This document shows positions 36,401 through 46,177 of a stretch of DNA of 64,000 bases, piece by piece. The notes beneath the pieces were generated by a model that was not told the origin of the DNA, did not search any database, and worked only from the letters and a program-made list of their open reading frames with translations. Position 1 is the stretch's first letter. Every line of letters starts with the position of its first letter. The DNA lies in NCBI GenBank assembly GCA_005784505.1, contig VCAZ01000021.1, positions 2,226,808 through 2,290,807 of the forward strand, in the 5' to 3' direction. The stretch comes from Bagarius yarrelli (taxonomy: Eukaryota; Chordata; Actinopteri; Siluriformes; Sisoridae). Made by a program: the position numbers and the translations under genes.

Positions 36401-39337
36401 CAGTCACTAATTCAAAATTTCCCAATTTAAATAGCTTTTAAATAACCTCGATATTATTCTGTGTATACCATGACATGTACGTAAGTAGGCATGGCTAACT
36501 CACGTGCAGCATAATGTATCCCCGCCTTGCTCACCAGGCTATCTTATAGGGAGGAAAAAGAGTTTTCATTGTTTTTGCTTTTTCTTACAAATATAGTTAA
36601 ATGATTATGTTGTCTGTAATTTTCAGGCATCAGACGGCCACTATTAAAAAACAAGATATTAAAATTGCTTTTAAAATGTGTGATCACTTTAAACTTTCAC
36701 TTAAATATGCGATCATGCAAAGGCAATCAGTACTTATTTTGCGCAAAATTTTCAGTGACTTCAGATCAATTGTGCATCAATTTCTCCAACATCTTCCTGT
36801 GAGTCATTACTAACAAAAACGAAAAAAAAACAAGCCCTGAAAACGCTAAATGTGAGACTGAGGGGAAAGTTTGGGAGTTTGTAAAAAAACAGAGAACGAA
36901 AGACAGATGAGGATTTTTTAAAAGTGTTTGTATGTTTATATTTTACAGTGGATTTGTTGTTATAGTGAAGTTAATCCAAATGTATTTACTAAATCAAGAA
37001 CCAAATAAAAGAAAAATAAAAATAAAATTGATTTTCGGAAATAACTACCGGTTTAAACAACTACATTGTAAAATATATCATTAGCATGAAACAAAATTAC
37101 TCAATGTGAAATAAAATGTTAGTCATACTGCCTACCATATTTAATATCTCAGTTGCATCAGCCAAAAAAACATGTGGTCTATAGTTTAGAGACGCACAGA
37201 GAGGCCATCACTCCTTTAAAGAATTCAGAGTTAAAAACTGTACATGTACTGATTCTCCCATGTCCCTAAACACAAAATGATCAAATTTACTTTGCTAAAT
37301 AGGATAAATGCAACCTCCCAGAGGTTTATAAATGTTAGACAAAGATTTCGTTTTTTCAGCAGTTTCTTTTTGAACACATACATTACAACAAATGTTCCAT
37401 GTGCCAAGAAGAAACAAGCACTATCAATGGAGCTATTCACAGTCTTGCCTGAGGACATTAAGAGATTCTCATAGAGAAAACTGAATAGAAACGAATCGCA
37501 TTAGCATCACTCTTTATTCCACACACAAGGGGAATCAAGCATGACATATTAGTACAGGATTTGCGTCAATGGAGACATTTCCATAAATTCTTGTCTGCTG
37601 TAATGCATACATTTAAAATGCTGATGTAACAGTACGAAGTGTTGACTATTGGGAAATGCTTGAGGATTGAGAAAAATTGTAAAAAGATAAATTGTTTATT
37701 ATAGTATATTTACTTTATACTTTTAAATCACTTGGCATTTTTTATTTTATAAATACATATCTGATCTCAAATTTTATCATTTTATCCAAAAAGAGAGCTA
37801 ATCTTTGGCACAATTCACACTGTTCACACTGCACAATTTTCAAAGCCGTTGGATCATTGTTGTTTTTATACTGCATGACTATCTGGGGTAACAATCAGTT
37901 GCTGCTGAGGTTACACACTGCATGCCTTCACAAATGCATGTAAGAAGTAAAAAGGGACTACTGCAAGCTCATATGTGAGATCAATGTTCTCATGCAAGAT
38001 TGGTAATGCTATTAAAATTAAGCCCGCAAGTAGTTCGCGATAAAGATGGTCTGTGCACTGATTTGCAGCTAAAGGGCGAAAAAGAAAAAAAAGATTTAGA
38101 AAAGTTAAAAAATCAAAATTAAAACCACGCTTGCTAATACCATGATCTATAACTTTCCCCGTACTTTCTGCTGCTCTGTATCTTGATCCTTTGGTTATTA
38201 CATTGGCTGCAAGTTATTCCTAAGGTTTTTCAGTAAGATCTCTTTTCACGCGGCTGGATTTCGAACTGCTGACAGGTTATGATATTTAGCATGCCAAATA
38301 TTTTACGTGCTTTAGCAATGCATTGGCGACTTCCCCAGATCGTGTATTTATTCATTTACCCTGCATTTACCCTGCACTTACGTGAATAAGCAGTTATTCC
38401 AGGCATTTGGAGGTAATTTTGCAAACCTTGTCGGGGAGCGAAATTCAGTGCTAACCGTGCAGTGTGATGTCATCATTATTTGCTTACATGCTTAGTATGT
38501 ACGCTTAGCATATAAGACATATTATGCAACAAAGGTCTAGCTTAACAAGAAGCACATAAAGGTCCTGGAGTGGCCTAGCCCATCTCCAGACCTTAGTCCC
38601 ATAGAAAATCTGGTGAGGGAGCTGAAGGTTAGAATTGCCAAATGTCAGCCTTAACCCCTCAATGCCTTGGAGAGGATCTAAAAAAAAAAGGGAATAATCT
38701 CTCATGTGGTGTGTGAAAACCTGGTACCTAACTACAAGAAACGTCTGACCTCCGTGATTGCCAACAAAGGTTTTAACCACTAAGTACTAAGTCTTCTTTT
38801 ACGAAGGTGTCGAATACATTTTTTTCTCATTAAAATGTAAATCAAATTATAACTTTTTAAATGAGTTTTTTCTGGGTGTTTTTGCATTGTCTTTCACAGT
38901 TAGGATAGACCTACCATTAAAATTATAAATGATAATTTGTTTGTCAGTGGGCAAATCTACAAAATCAGCAGAATATTAAATAATTTTCCTCTTACTGTAT
39001 ACACGCACACGTATGTATGTATGTATGTATGTATGTATGTATGCATGTACCACCCACCTGTGACTCCAGGAAAAGGGTTGCTCACGGTCACCGTGGAAAA
39101 GGAAGAAGAAGCTCCCCCAAAGGGAGTGATGGCAGCCGAGGAGCCACCAAATGGAGTGATGGTAGCGGAATGGCTATTGTAGCTGCTGTTGGGACTCTTA
39201 AGTGCAGGCGACTGGCCCACCTGGGTAGGATCAGGCCCATAGTGGCCCATGTGGGAGGGAACATGGGTGGGGTTAGAAGCATCTGGTCGGTACTTCAGCG
39301 ACGGTCCTTTGTCCTCTTTACTTTTTACACAGCCCAT
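18467..39337 (-). CDS. yes1: Yes1, Src-family non-receptor tyrosine kinase (11 coding exons)
   Basis: Complete coding sequence, minus strand, joined from 39337-39058, 33362-33263, 32936-32838, 31420-31317, 31215-31066, 28767-28612, 25689-25510, 24720-24644, 23418-23265, 21037-20906 and 18675-18467: 1641 nt, 546 aa plus TAA (human YES1 is 543 aa). Order: myristoylation/palmitoylation start MGC (Gly2, Cys3), unique region with two TPFGG motifs (61-75), SH3 (about 95-155, ALYDYEA), SH2 (about 161-257, FLVRES with Arg188), kinase (about 280-530). Catalytic features: GQGCFGEV loop 287-294, Lys308, Glu323, gatekeeper Thr351, HRDLRAAN 397-404 (Asp399), DFG 417-419, activation-loop Tyr429, C-terminal regulatory Tyr540 in PQYQPGDNL. 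The TPFGG motifs and the tail identify Yes rather than Src or Fyn. It phosphorylates substrates at the inner plasma membrane downstream of receptors and adhesion; Csk acts on the tail Tyr. No frameshift or missing residue seen. Confidence 0.97.
18676..20905 (-). other. yes1: yes1 intron 11
   Basis: 2.2 kb, largely unique AT-rich DNA. No transposon fragment was recognised with confidence. A (TATG)n-like run is at 20870-20891, next to the exon 11 donor. Confidence 0.7.
20906..21037 (-). CDS. yes1: yes1 exon 11: P+1 loop and helix F
   Basis: 132 nt, acceptor cactag, donor GTAAGA. Residues 434-477: GAKFPIKWTAPEAALYG then SDVWSFGIVLTELVTKGRV. APE (443-445) and the DVWSFG helix are intact. An antisense SINE lies about 48 bp upstream of the acceptor. 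Confidence 0.97.
21085..21250 (+). mobile_element. SINE family A, full-length-looking copy
   Basis: The best preserved copy. Its head is ggctcatggttaaggtgttg, with a B-box-like gtgggtttgattcccagctc, the conserved gggcccctgagcaaggccct, then attgctcagttgtataaaag and gtgtctgccaaatgctgtaa. It lies in yes1 intron 10, antisense to the transcript and close to the exon 11 acceptor. Confidence 0.9.
22258..22292. repeat. (GA)n/(CAGA)n simple repeat
   Basis: Interrupted purine-rich GA/GACA repeat in yes1 intron 10. Confidence 0.75.
22555..23163 (-). mobile_element. Internally deleted Tc1-like transposon (subfamily 1)
   Basis: Both terminal regions remain. The right end (22960-23163) has ggggatcaaatacttatttt, the conserved tttgtcagtgggcaaacatg and aaaatcagcagaggattaaa. 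Minus-strand coding remnants include the start Met region near 22903 and, at 22590-22660, a C-terminal segment ANYKKYLTSVTAN then DFATKH. The DDE core is absent. Copies of the same subfamily lie at 26990-28045 and 38540-39000. Confidence 0.75.
23265..23418 (-). CDS. yes1: yes1 exon 10: catalytic and activation loops
   Basis: 154 nt, acceptor ctgcag, donor GTCTGT. Residues 383-433 carry HRDLRAAN (catalytic Asp399), the magnesium-binding DFG (417-419) and EDNEYTARQ, where Tyr429 is the autophosphorylation site. Confidence 0.97.
23460..23830 (-). mobile_element. Diverged copy of the LINE 3'-tail repeat
   Basis: It begins ataagatatacccctattca then attggggaattattttgtta, and ends ggatgtaacagttcgtcgct, colinear with 14990-15290 (tttattgatcccacagtggg ... 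gtaacagtctgctactgaag). No long GATAA run remains. Located in yes1 intron 9. Confidence 0.6.
24410..24447. repeat. Poly-A homopolymer, 38 bases
   Basis: Uninterrupted A run in yes1 intron 9. No retroposed gene body or target duplication could be identified next to it. Length is likely to vary or be misassembled. Confidence 0.85.
24644..24720 (-). CDS. yes1: yes1 exon 9: kinase hinge and helix D/E
   Basis: 77 nt, acceptor caccag, donor GTAAAG. Residues 357-382: GSLLDFLKEGEGKYLKLPQL then VDMAAQ. Confidence 0.96.
25510..25689 (-). CDS. yes1: yes1 exon 8: kinase N-lobe
   Basis: 180 nt, acceptor gtctag, donor GTAATA. Residues 297-356: GTWNGTTKVAIKTLKPGTMS then EAFLQEAQIMKKLRH, ending IVTEYMGK. 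It contains the ATP-binding Lys308 (VAIK), helix C Glu323 and gatekeeper Thr351. Confidence 0.97.
25755..26685. mobile_element. Unclassified interspersed repeat in yes1 intron 7
   Basis: Starts with an (ATA)n run and ttatatagcacttcaacaca. It then continues with phrases familiar from dispersed teleost repeats (ttatggagagctttataagt, aaaacaccaagattgcggac, aaccttgaggtacaccagaa). I cannot name the family. The call rests on recognition of these phrases, not on a copy within this window. Confidence 0.45.
26688..26790 (-). mobile_element. SINE family A, antisense fragment
   Basis: Plus strand shows agccttgcttaggggcccaa, then aaattgagcatttgatcttc and cagtccagcacaagactgct, the inverted head and middle of the SINE. 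Confidence 0.65.
26990..28045 (-). mobile_element. Tc1-like transposon (subfamily 1), truncated, antisense
   Basis: Minus-strand transposase pieces: MLWGCLLIREQDNFT, ENLLPLARLLKMVYGWVFQH followed by DGDSKSTAEATKERLKKK, and VLEWFSQSLDLNPIE. Thus the HDxD and LNPIE (third acidic residue) motifs survive but with stops and frameshifts upstream. The 5' terminal region is at 27830-28045 (tttgtcagtgggcaaacatg, aaaatcagcaggggatcaaa). Coding homology ends after LNPIE, so the 3' end is lost. Located in yes1 intron 7. Confidence 0.8.
28612..28767 (-). CDS. yes1: yes1 exon 7: SH2-kinase linker and glycine-rich loop
   Basis: 156 nt, acceptor tgtttag, donor GTAAGA. Residues 245-296: EHADGLCYRLTTVCPTVK, linker PQTQGLAKDAWEIPRESL, and GQGCFGEVWM. 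Trp273 of the AWEIPR motif packs against the kinase in the autoinhibited family structure. Confidence 0.96.
28788..28803. repeat. Poly-A tract beside yes1 exon 7
   Basis: About 16 A bases on the plus strand, hence a T-rich tract upstream of the exon 7 acceptor on the transcribed strand. Confidence 0.7.
30829..30982 (+). mobile_element. SINE family A copy
   Basis: gggcctcatggttaaggtgt at the head, ccactgttgggcccctgagc in the middle, and tgtcttccaaatgctgtaaa at the end. Colinear with 21085-21250 but missing part of the B-box region. Located in yes1 intron 6. Confidence 0.8.
31066..31215 (-). CDS. yes1: yes1 exon 6: second half of SH2
   Basis: 150 nt, acceptor tgccag, donor GTACGG. Residues 195-244: GAYSLSIRDWDDLKGDNVKH then YKIRKLDNGGYYITT, ending LVKHYT. 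The intron to exon 5 is only 101 bp. Confidence 0.96.
31317..31420 (-). CDS. yes1: yes1 exon 5: first half of SH2
   Basis: 104 nt, acceptor ttatcag, donor GTGAGG. Residues 160-194: EWYFGKMGRKDAERLL then GAFLVRESETTK. Arg188 in FLVRES is the phosphotyrosine-binding arginine. Confidence 0.96.
31548..32640 (+). mobile_element. Tc1-like transposon (subfamily 2), partly deleted
   Basis: The left terminal region (31550-31690: gatggaccaacacaaagcaa, tgtattcagcccctctgtac) is followed by plus-strand transposase remnants: the HTH region near 31880-31970, TSKVELFGLNAKCYVWRKSS near 32205-32265, GGGSIMLWDAFLR near 32310, and FTFQQDNDPKHTARATMEWF near 32470-32530. Coding homology stops at about 32547. A reduced right end follows (aaccatgtatcatttttgtt, acaattatgtgc), so the third catalytic region was deleted. 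Located in yes1 intron 4. Confidence 0.8.
32838..32936 (-). CDS. yes1: yes1 exon 4: second half of SH3 and linker
   Basis: 99 nt, acceptor ttccacag, donor GTAAGC. Residues 127-159: TEGDWWEARS then GYIPSNYVAPADSIQAE. The WW pair and the SNY motif complete the SH3 ligand pocket. Confidence 0.96.
33110..33163. repeat. A-rich simple sequence in yes1 intron 3
   Basis: (CAAAA)n-like sequence then a run of 18 A bases, within the 326-bp intron between the two SH3 exons. Confidence 0.8.
33263..33362 (-). CDS. yes1: yes1 exon 3: first half of SH3
   Basis: 100 nt, acceptor tttttag, donor GTGAGC. Residues 94-126: GVTFFVALYDYEARTSDD then LSFKKGDRFQIINN. It carries the ALYDY proline-peptide-binding motif and the RT loop. 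Confidence 0.96.
33470..34260. mobile_element. Possible non-autonomous DNA transposon
   Basis: It starts gggtgtgacgagacatttat, typical of small fish DNA elements. Near 34147 it has ataagatgcaaaagcaaaat then ttaaataatcatgtcatttt, which recurs in diverged form at 55841-55877. No clear opposite end or target duplication was found. Confidence 0.35.
35130..36370 (+). pseudogene. Non-LTR retrotransposon remnant with YMDD box
   Basis: Plus-strand fragments in shifting frames: FGEIIFEECKGRLGEV (35267-35314), EFFYILGCLQTIIT (about 35604), VILRGARQVV (about 35754), LRSYMDDVTGILQAAL (35822-35869, reverse transcriptase catalytic box) and HREVIELVQTSWAGLGWGVP (about 35988-36046). The order matches an abundant fish RT protein that I believe ends in a restriction-like endonuclease (Rex6/Hero-type group); that assignment is from memory. 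Many stops and deletions; dead copy in yes1 intron 2. Confidence 0.65.
36378..36400. repeat. (ATT)n microsatellite
   Basis: Short trinucleotide run at the right end of the LINE remnant, possibly its original 3' tail. Confidence 0.7.
38540..39000 (+). mobile_element. 3' part of a Tc1-like transposon (subfamily 1)
   Basis: Plus strand begins in the last third of the transposase (aaggtcctggagtggcctag; SPDLSPIENL, then NYKKRLTSVIANKGFNH and a stop at about 38778), followed by the terminal region with gtttgtcagtgggcaaatct and aaaatcagcagaatattaaa. The 5' two thirds are absent. It ends about 60 bp from the yes1 exon 2 donor. Confidence 0.8.
39009..39045. repeat. (ATGT)n microsatellite next to yes1 exon 2
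   Basis: About nine TATG units starting 13 bp inside intron 2 from the exon 2 donor at 39057. Confidence 0.9.
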
Positions 39338-39345
39338 TATTAAAC
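39058..39345 (-). CDS. yes1: yes1 exon 2: start codon, SH4 and unique region
   Basis: The acceptor ctctctccag ends at 39346. Eight 5'UTR bases precede ATG at 39337-39335. It encodes residues 1-93 (MGCVKSKEDKGPSLKYRP at the start, FPGVT at the end) and the first base of Gly94. The donor is GTGGGT at 39057. The unique region is Ser/Thr/Pro-rich with ITPFGGSSA and ITPFGGASS, a near-tandem motif also present in mammalian Yes. Met1-Gly2-Cys3 gives N-myristoylation and palmitoylation. Confidence 0.96.
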
Positions 39346-39594
39346 CTGGAGAGAGATAGCGTGAAATTAGGATACCAGGTCCCATTTGACATTTTAATAA
39401 CACAAAATACATGTAAAAATACAGTTTGGTTCTTACATTAGCCGTTGTCAGACAAACGTTTGAATTTAAAACGTTTATTTCCATAAAATAAGCCTTGGCC
39501 CTAGTTAATGCTAACATTTACATAAATTACAAATGTCACTGTATTGTAAAAAATGTTTTTACGATATAAAAAATAAGAAAATATATTTTATGTT

Positions 39595-40020
39595 CAAAAG
39601 TTTGCATAACTTTATTTATTAACATGGTCTAATGCTTCCATTCATCATCAATAATGGCATGCAGACTTTTGTAATAATAGTGCATGAGGTGATATAGCTG
39701 CCCAGCAAAAGGCCCCCTAGTTACTCAATCTTCTGGTTGTTCTGCAAAAACTGCAGGCTTTATCTCTCTCCAAAGTGGCTCATTGATGTTGAGCTCATGA
39801 AATTGTGATGGCCACTCCAAAACCATTGACTTTTATTGCTGTAGCCATAAGAGAACAACTTGGCCTTTGAAACATACAAGATCCCATGTTCGATGCACAG
39901 CTTTCATGCTATACAATGCAAATTGTCTGCCAGTATTTTCTGATACCATGCTGCATTTATCTTACCATTAATTTGTCTAACTTCCCTGTGCCAATATATA
40001 AAACTTTCAAAGCACCAATG
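39595..40020 (-). mobile_element. Probable Tc1/mariner remnant, antisense
   Basis: Begins ttcaaaagtttgcataactt, a phrase I recognise from fish Tc1 ends. On the minus strand it retains weak transposase-like words (INAAWYQKI). Highly decayed. Confidence 0.4.
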
Positions 40021-40889
40021 ATTAATTGGTTATTTATTATGTCGAATATATTTTGATTATTCTAAATGTGGCTACTTCAACGTCTTGAAGTTGTACCTTT
40101 ACGTATTTTAAATTCTGATAAGTGCTCCTTAAAAAAAAGATTAAATTTTAGTGATATATACTTGTCTACATTTTAATTTCATTTGTTGTAACTGCTTATT
40201 GCGCATGTATTGTATTGTATACAAAAGAGAAATAGCAAGCTTTATGGCTTTCAAAGAATCGATTAATTGTAGTATCGAAAAAAAATGGTTAATATTAGTA
40301 AAACTAAAAGCTTTAGTCTGCAAAAAACTAAACAAAACATTTCAAACATCAGTTTAGAAATAAAAGCAGGAGTTATGTGCATTCGATCAAGTTCATGCTG
40401 CTTAATGATAAGCCCCATGTACATTTAAAGTGTCGCTCTATACCAACGTCCAGCACAGTAAAACACAGTTAAACCCTTCTCTTCTTTATGAAAACATGCT
40501 ATACTTCAAGTCTGATTTATGCAGGTATACACATCGTCTCATTTCAAAACATAAACTCTGGTATAACTCAAGCGTTTAGAAGAATTTAGTAGCTTACTTA
40601 GCAACTTACTTAGCCAATAAACCACAGAACAGGTAGCAATAAGTGGAAGCTCATCCTGGCTTTATCATCTGGGCAGTAACTATTTTCTATTAGTGGTTTA
40701 TAGTCAAATGCCATAAACTTGACCCATACTGATTGGCCTAAGATCACATTAATGTGCATCATTTAGCCCTCAAACACTGACTTATGAGATAAGGCACAAA
40801 AGCCTCTTTTGTATTAACAGTACATACTAGTTGGTAGATAACACACTGCATATTGAATATCCTGTTTCAAATTGAGCATACCTTATTGT

Positions 40890-41069
40890 AACATTTATGG
40901 TCTTTAGCAAACGCTCTGAACGAATTACATTTTTCTCTTTTATACAACTGAGCAATTTGGGGTTAAGGGCCTTGCTCAGGGGCCCAACAGTAGCAAGCTG
41001 GTTGTGCTGGGAGTTAAACCCGATCTTCCAAATAGCAGTCCAACACCTTAACCACTGCGCTACCACTTG
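40890..41069 (-). mobile_element. SINE family A, antisense
   Basis: gggccttgctcaggggccca, ctgggagttaaacccgatct, cagtccaacaccttaaccac: inverted body and tRNA-like head. Confidence 0.85.
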
Positions 41070-41239
41070 TCACCACTTACTGTTACATTTAAACTCTAGG
41101 AATTTGTAGCAATTAAAAACTTAAGTGATCAGGGAATTAGCAAGGGCCAGTAAAAAAGGCACAGGATGCATTCAGCATTGAGGTCGGGGATTTATAAAGC
41201 TTAAAGTTTAAGCTCATCACAAACCGGCTCTTAACTTAC

Positions 41240-41350
41240 AATTCTTTTTTTTATAAAACTGAGCAATTGGGGACTATGGGCCTTGCTCAGGGGCCCAAAT
41301 GGCAGCAAGTTGGTGGTGACGGAAATCAAACCCCGATTATCCAAATAGCA
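41240..41350 (-). mobile_element. SINE family A, antisense fragment
   Basis: A second copy only about 170 bp further on and in the same orientation: gggccttgctcaggggccca, gacggaaatcaaaccccgat. The head is incomplete. Confidence 0.75.
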
Positions 41351-44249
41351 TATTTAACAGTGTTATCTAATTTCTATTAACAGTTAGGAAATTTACCTCA
41401 CCGTAAAATTTACCAACAATTTTTGACTGATTATTTGCATCAAATATTATTTACTGTTTGTTTTTTAAACTCCTTCACACTTAGCCAATACTTGATTTCT
41501 GACTGCTTTTAGGAGGTTACAGAAAGGTACTTTCTGTATTGTATTTAGACTAAAGATAAACCATAAAGGATTTTTTTTCCAAGGATACAAGATATTGGTG
41601 TATTCTCATAAAATATTCTACACTGTCAGTCTTATTTTACTTTGTCATTATAAAAACTACAACACATGGCTATGTCCTGCTATTTACTAAATTTTATATT
41701 TTTTCGATACTTAAGGCGCAGGGAGTAAAAACACCACATCATGTGCATCACACCCTTACACATAGATCAATATTACAGTAGCCAGACATAATTAAAAACT
41801 AAATTATTCGATTGAAAATAACATTTTCAATGTGCGGCCAAACAATATTCAAAATAAAAGTAAATTAGTTATTTAACCTGGACAGCATCTTGTATAGTAA
41901 AAGAATTTTTAGCAAAATATAATATTTTTATACCACTAAAAGACTTAGCAAGTTTCTTTGGTGCAATTTCTTCTAGAATATACATGTTTAAACAGAATAA
42001 AAGGTTAGATTAATTAACACCTCCCGCCCTTCTTAATGAAACACTCTCTTTGCCTCTTAGGTCTTTATAAGTATAACAATTGATGAGCTGTTTTTCAAAA
42101 ATATATTCTTTTAACAAGGTTAAAGAAGTATCTATTAAATATCTTCACAGAATCTATCCTGCTAAATATTATTTAGTTAAAAAAAAAAAAAAGATATAAA
42201 TGAAAGCTGTGTAAGCATTAGCCAGAGACTGATGTTCATTTTATTTTGGTACAGCCTGAATAGGTTTCTTTTTTCACTTGACATTACTCTACAAAACATT
42301 GACTATGTCAAGCTAGCCAATCAGATTTTAGCCCAATTTACCTTAATGATTAAAATGCTTTATGTTCAAATGACCAAAACAACTGTTACAAATTGCTATA
42401 TGCTTAATCTATTGACACCCATCTAGGCTTAAGAGTATGTAAACATACTAAAAAGGTTAGACACAAACACAGCCTAACGATAATCAGTCCAGAAGAAGAA
42501 AACAACAAACTTGCAGGGATGCAGAGATATTGCTAACATATGATGGACAAAATTTCTAATGATAAATGATTGCCTTCGACACTTGCATACTATTATGCCT
42601 TACGGAAAAACACAGAGTCCATTGTTTCCACACTGCAGTACATTATTGGATGCAGTAAATCATCACTATCCTTGCCAAATGTTTTATAAATATTGACAAT
42701 CCTGGCAAACAACTCATTAGATGTTCTGCTTTCTGCCTACTGTACAATAATGAATAGGATTACTCAGACACAGAGGCTTTGTTAAAAGGAAACGCTGTGT
42801 TGACTGTTATAATCAGTCAATGTGCTGCTAATGCAGATCTGTAAAGTGACTTGAATTATTTGTTCCATTTAGATGATTGGCTGACTAAAGTTGCTTAAAA
42901 TCCTGGGTACACTTCAACTTGACAATATCCAGTTGTAGACAGGACATTATTTATACATTTCACACACAGCTGTCACCCAGATAAAAATATATTGTCTTAA
43001 GTTTCACTCTTGGCAAATATGTAACACAACCAATCAACAAGTAAGGTTTTGTGAAAGACACAAATGGGTTGTGTGTTGTGGGAAAATGCCAGAAGACTGA
43101 TGGTCTTGAAGGGCACCTTGTGTCTTTAAGGTGGATTACTGAGAGCTACCTGTCAGGTAAACAAAAAAATCTTTGCGGTAATCCTCCCAGAGTTTCTGTG
43201 AAAATGAGTCATGTTAGATTGCTAGTGTTGAGTACACTGTGAGCGGAATTGACAAAACGTCCAAAATTTTTGGACGAAAATTTTGAACCTTTAGGTCTGT
43301 GGCTGGGATGCCGTCAGCTAGCCCAGAATGACTCCCATATGACATCCAAGCTGGCATATGATTGTGTACTATTATAAGTTACCATTCCAAGATTGCCAGA
43401 TTGGCTTAGAGGCTTGGGGTTGTGCAATATTAGGGGTGATGGGGGGTTAATCGAATTTAATAAAATAAAGAACGAAAGCATTCCAAAATGTAGTTAACTG
43501 GTTTATTAGAACTAGACATATATTTTCTTCTGTCTCACACCCCTGTGCGCATGCACGCTCACCAACTTACGGCAAGCCCCAAGGGAAAAAAATGCATTTA
43601 ACCCCACACACAGAATAAGTGCTGACACAAAATTACCTTGTCTAGATAATAAACAGCTCACTCTGTTACATAAGCACTGACTGATACAAGTACGTATGCT
43701 GGCTTTGCTTAATATGAACAACAACGGACAATCAACATCAAATTTAAGGTCGACTGTGCGGCAACACTTTGCAACGCTTTCACCAGATTCTAAAAAAAGG
43801 TAAAGCGAATTACTTAGTCAGTGGCGGGTTTTATTGCCAAGGATTTGTGCCCGTTCTCCGTCGTGGACCCAGGGTTTTGCACACAAGTATTAACAGCTTA
43901 AGAGTGAAAACCCGAATAAAGTGTCTAGAAAACCTACAACATGAAATAAATTCCAGTTCTAAAAAGTAATAATCTTCAAAATAGTTTTTAGTGCGCATTT
44001 TCCTTACAATCAAGCTGTAAGTGCTTTTGCAATGGCATTAGGAAAACTGTATGTGATTGTCATAAAATAGTAGCCAGACTTGGACAGACATGTTACTGCT
44101 AAAGTTACATTGCTGCATGCATGATAAGGGCAATCAAAAGACCAAATTGAAACGTTTAGCTTGATGCGTTCTGGCTTCTTGATTGTCGATTTATGACAGT
44201 ATTTGGATCATTCAATTCATGCTGTTGACCACAACCCTGTGGATGTTAG

Positions 44250-44575
44250 ATAGGGGTGGAAATTTTTAGACACCTCACTATTCAGTTTAATTCCAATTTA
44301 GAGGGGTGCGATGAGATGATATTTTATTTTAGTTGGATAATCTTTACCTTTAATTTGTTCAAGAAGAGCACTTTAACAAATAGGAACAATGTTCTTTCCT
44401 TTAAGTACTTAAAGCACTAAATGCTGCATTGAAGTTCCGCTCTTTGCGTTCTGTCAACAACACGTTTTTAATTAACATTCAGAAATAGAAAATCGCTTTT
44501 TGTGAATCGATTCAAAATCGTTCATGTCTGCATTGTGATGCAGCTAAGAATTAAATTATCCCTCCACTCTTAATC
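44250..44575. mobile_element. Possible hAT-like MITE
   Basis: Starts ataggggtggaaatttttag and contains gtgaatcgattcaaaatcgt, near-palindromic words seen in small hAT-type fish elements. Ends are not defined. Confidence 0.3.
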
Positions 44576-46177
44576 TTAGAGCGACCAAACAAAAAACACC
44601 TTATTTGCTACTGATGCTACACATGCTGGATATGACTGACCTGGCTAACAGTGTTGCCAATTAGAGTTGATGGTTTCCATCCCAAAAACACCATTTAATA
44701 CAACTGAAAGGAGCCCATTCTATTTCTAAGGACATCTTTCACACTTGGAATTTCTTCCAAGAATTATCCTATCGCATCCCAATCCCACCCAAACCAATTT
44801 TTTTACCTGCACAAATTTAAAACCACCCAAATTGGTCAGAAAACCACACAATTTGGCAATCTGTTGGCTGACTTTGAATGCAGAAGCAACTGTTCAGTTG
44901 TGCGATGTGCCAAGTGAACTCTGATTACTTTACACCGTAAACATGGGCACAAGAAAATTGCAGTATTTTGAATTAAAACATAAATAAAAAAATCTCAATC
45001 TCAGGGTTCATACTGGTTCGAGGGTGCCTTTTTCAGCAATGGTCTGGATTCAGACACACTTGATTCTACTGAATTTGCTACATGCATGTTCATCTTAGAT
45101 TAACACAAACATGACTTAAAAACGTGAACCATATTATTATTATTATTAGATCTTTGCTGAAATTATCTGCTGTAAAGCATCTCAGCTTTTTAAATGTCCC
45201 AGATCAGTCCCATCACTTACATCACCGTTGTTGCATAAAGCTTAATTAATGGAAGAGCGAACCCAAATATAAATTGTGTTTCTATTCATGAAAATTGTGG
45301 CACAGTTCCAGTGTGACCAAGCTTGCATTAATTATGATTTAGGTTTAGTACCCCAGTGCACTTCCTGGTCCACACAACAGCTTTTAAATTATCAGGTGTT
45401 TTTTATTGACTGTTTCGGACTAAACTGCTATAGTAAGTGCATGGTCAAGGCAAAGAGGAAACAGCATGCTATTTACAAATAAAATTAATACCAATCATGT
45501 GTTCATTAAATTATTGTTTCTTTGAATGTTTGCCGTTTCTATAGTTGCTAAATTACTCTAAAAACAAATATTTCCCTTATGCTGACAGTTTGTTTACACA
45601 GTTAATAATCTACAATTAACACAGGAGCTCCAGCAGCTACAGTAAGCAGAAAAACTACTCAAATGGTTTTACTTACTTTCCTGTATTTAAAGAAACATCA
45701 ATAAACTGGCTTACAGTCTAAAGTCTAAATGAATGAACATGGATTTCTAATACTAGAAAACATTTACCATTGTGATGCCACATTAAACAAAACAGAATGA
45801 GGCAACTTGGGAAAGCTAATTCATGCCACTTTTTCTGATGTCAGCGACAGGAGATCAGTTACTCATTACAGAACTCTTCAGAATGAATCGTGGCGGGCAC
45901 CGTCAGAGCAATAACTAGGCTCGATAATAAACTTGTGAAAAGGAATATATCGAAATTACACCTACTTTTGCGTAATCACAATAATCTATTTAGCAACATC
46001 ATACACATTACTTGTAACATTAGACTGTACAACGTGTAAAAGCTGTTAGTGATTCAGCTCAGTTAGGTAACTACTAACAAGTGCACTCAAGGTTCAGTAG
46101 CATGTGATTATTAAACCGACACCACAGAACAAGTCCATGCTATAAAATCAACATATAATGACGTGATCACATTAGAC

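Noticed and set aside
39017..39343. Plus-strand open frame of 108 codons
   Set aside because: Antisense of yes1 exon 2, starting in the ATGT microsatellite.
43051..43242. 63-codon plus-strand frame in intron 1
   Set aside because: No recognisable domain, no splice sites in agreement, and length expected by chance.
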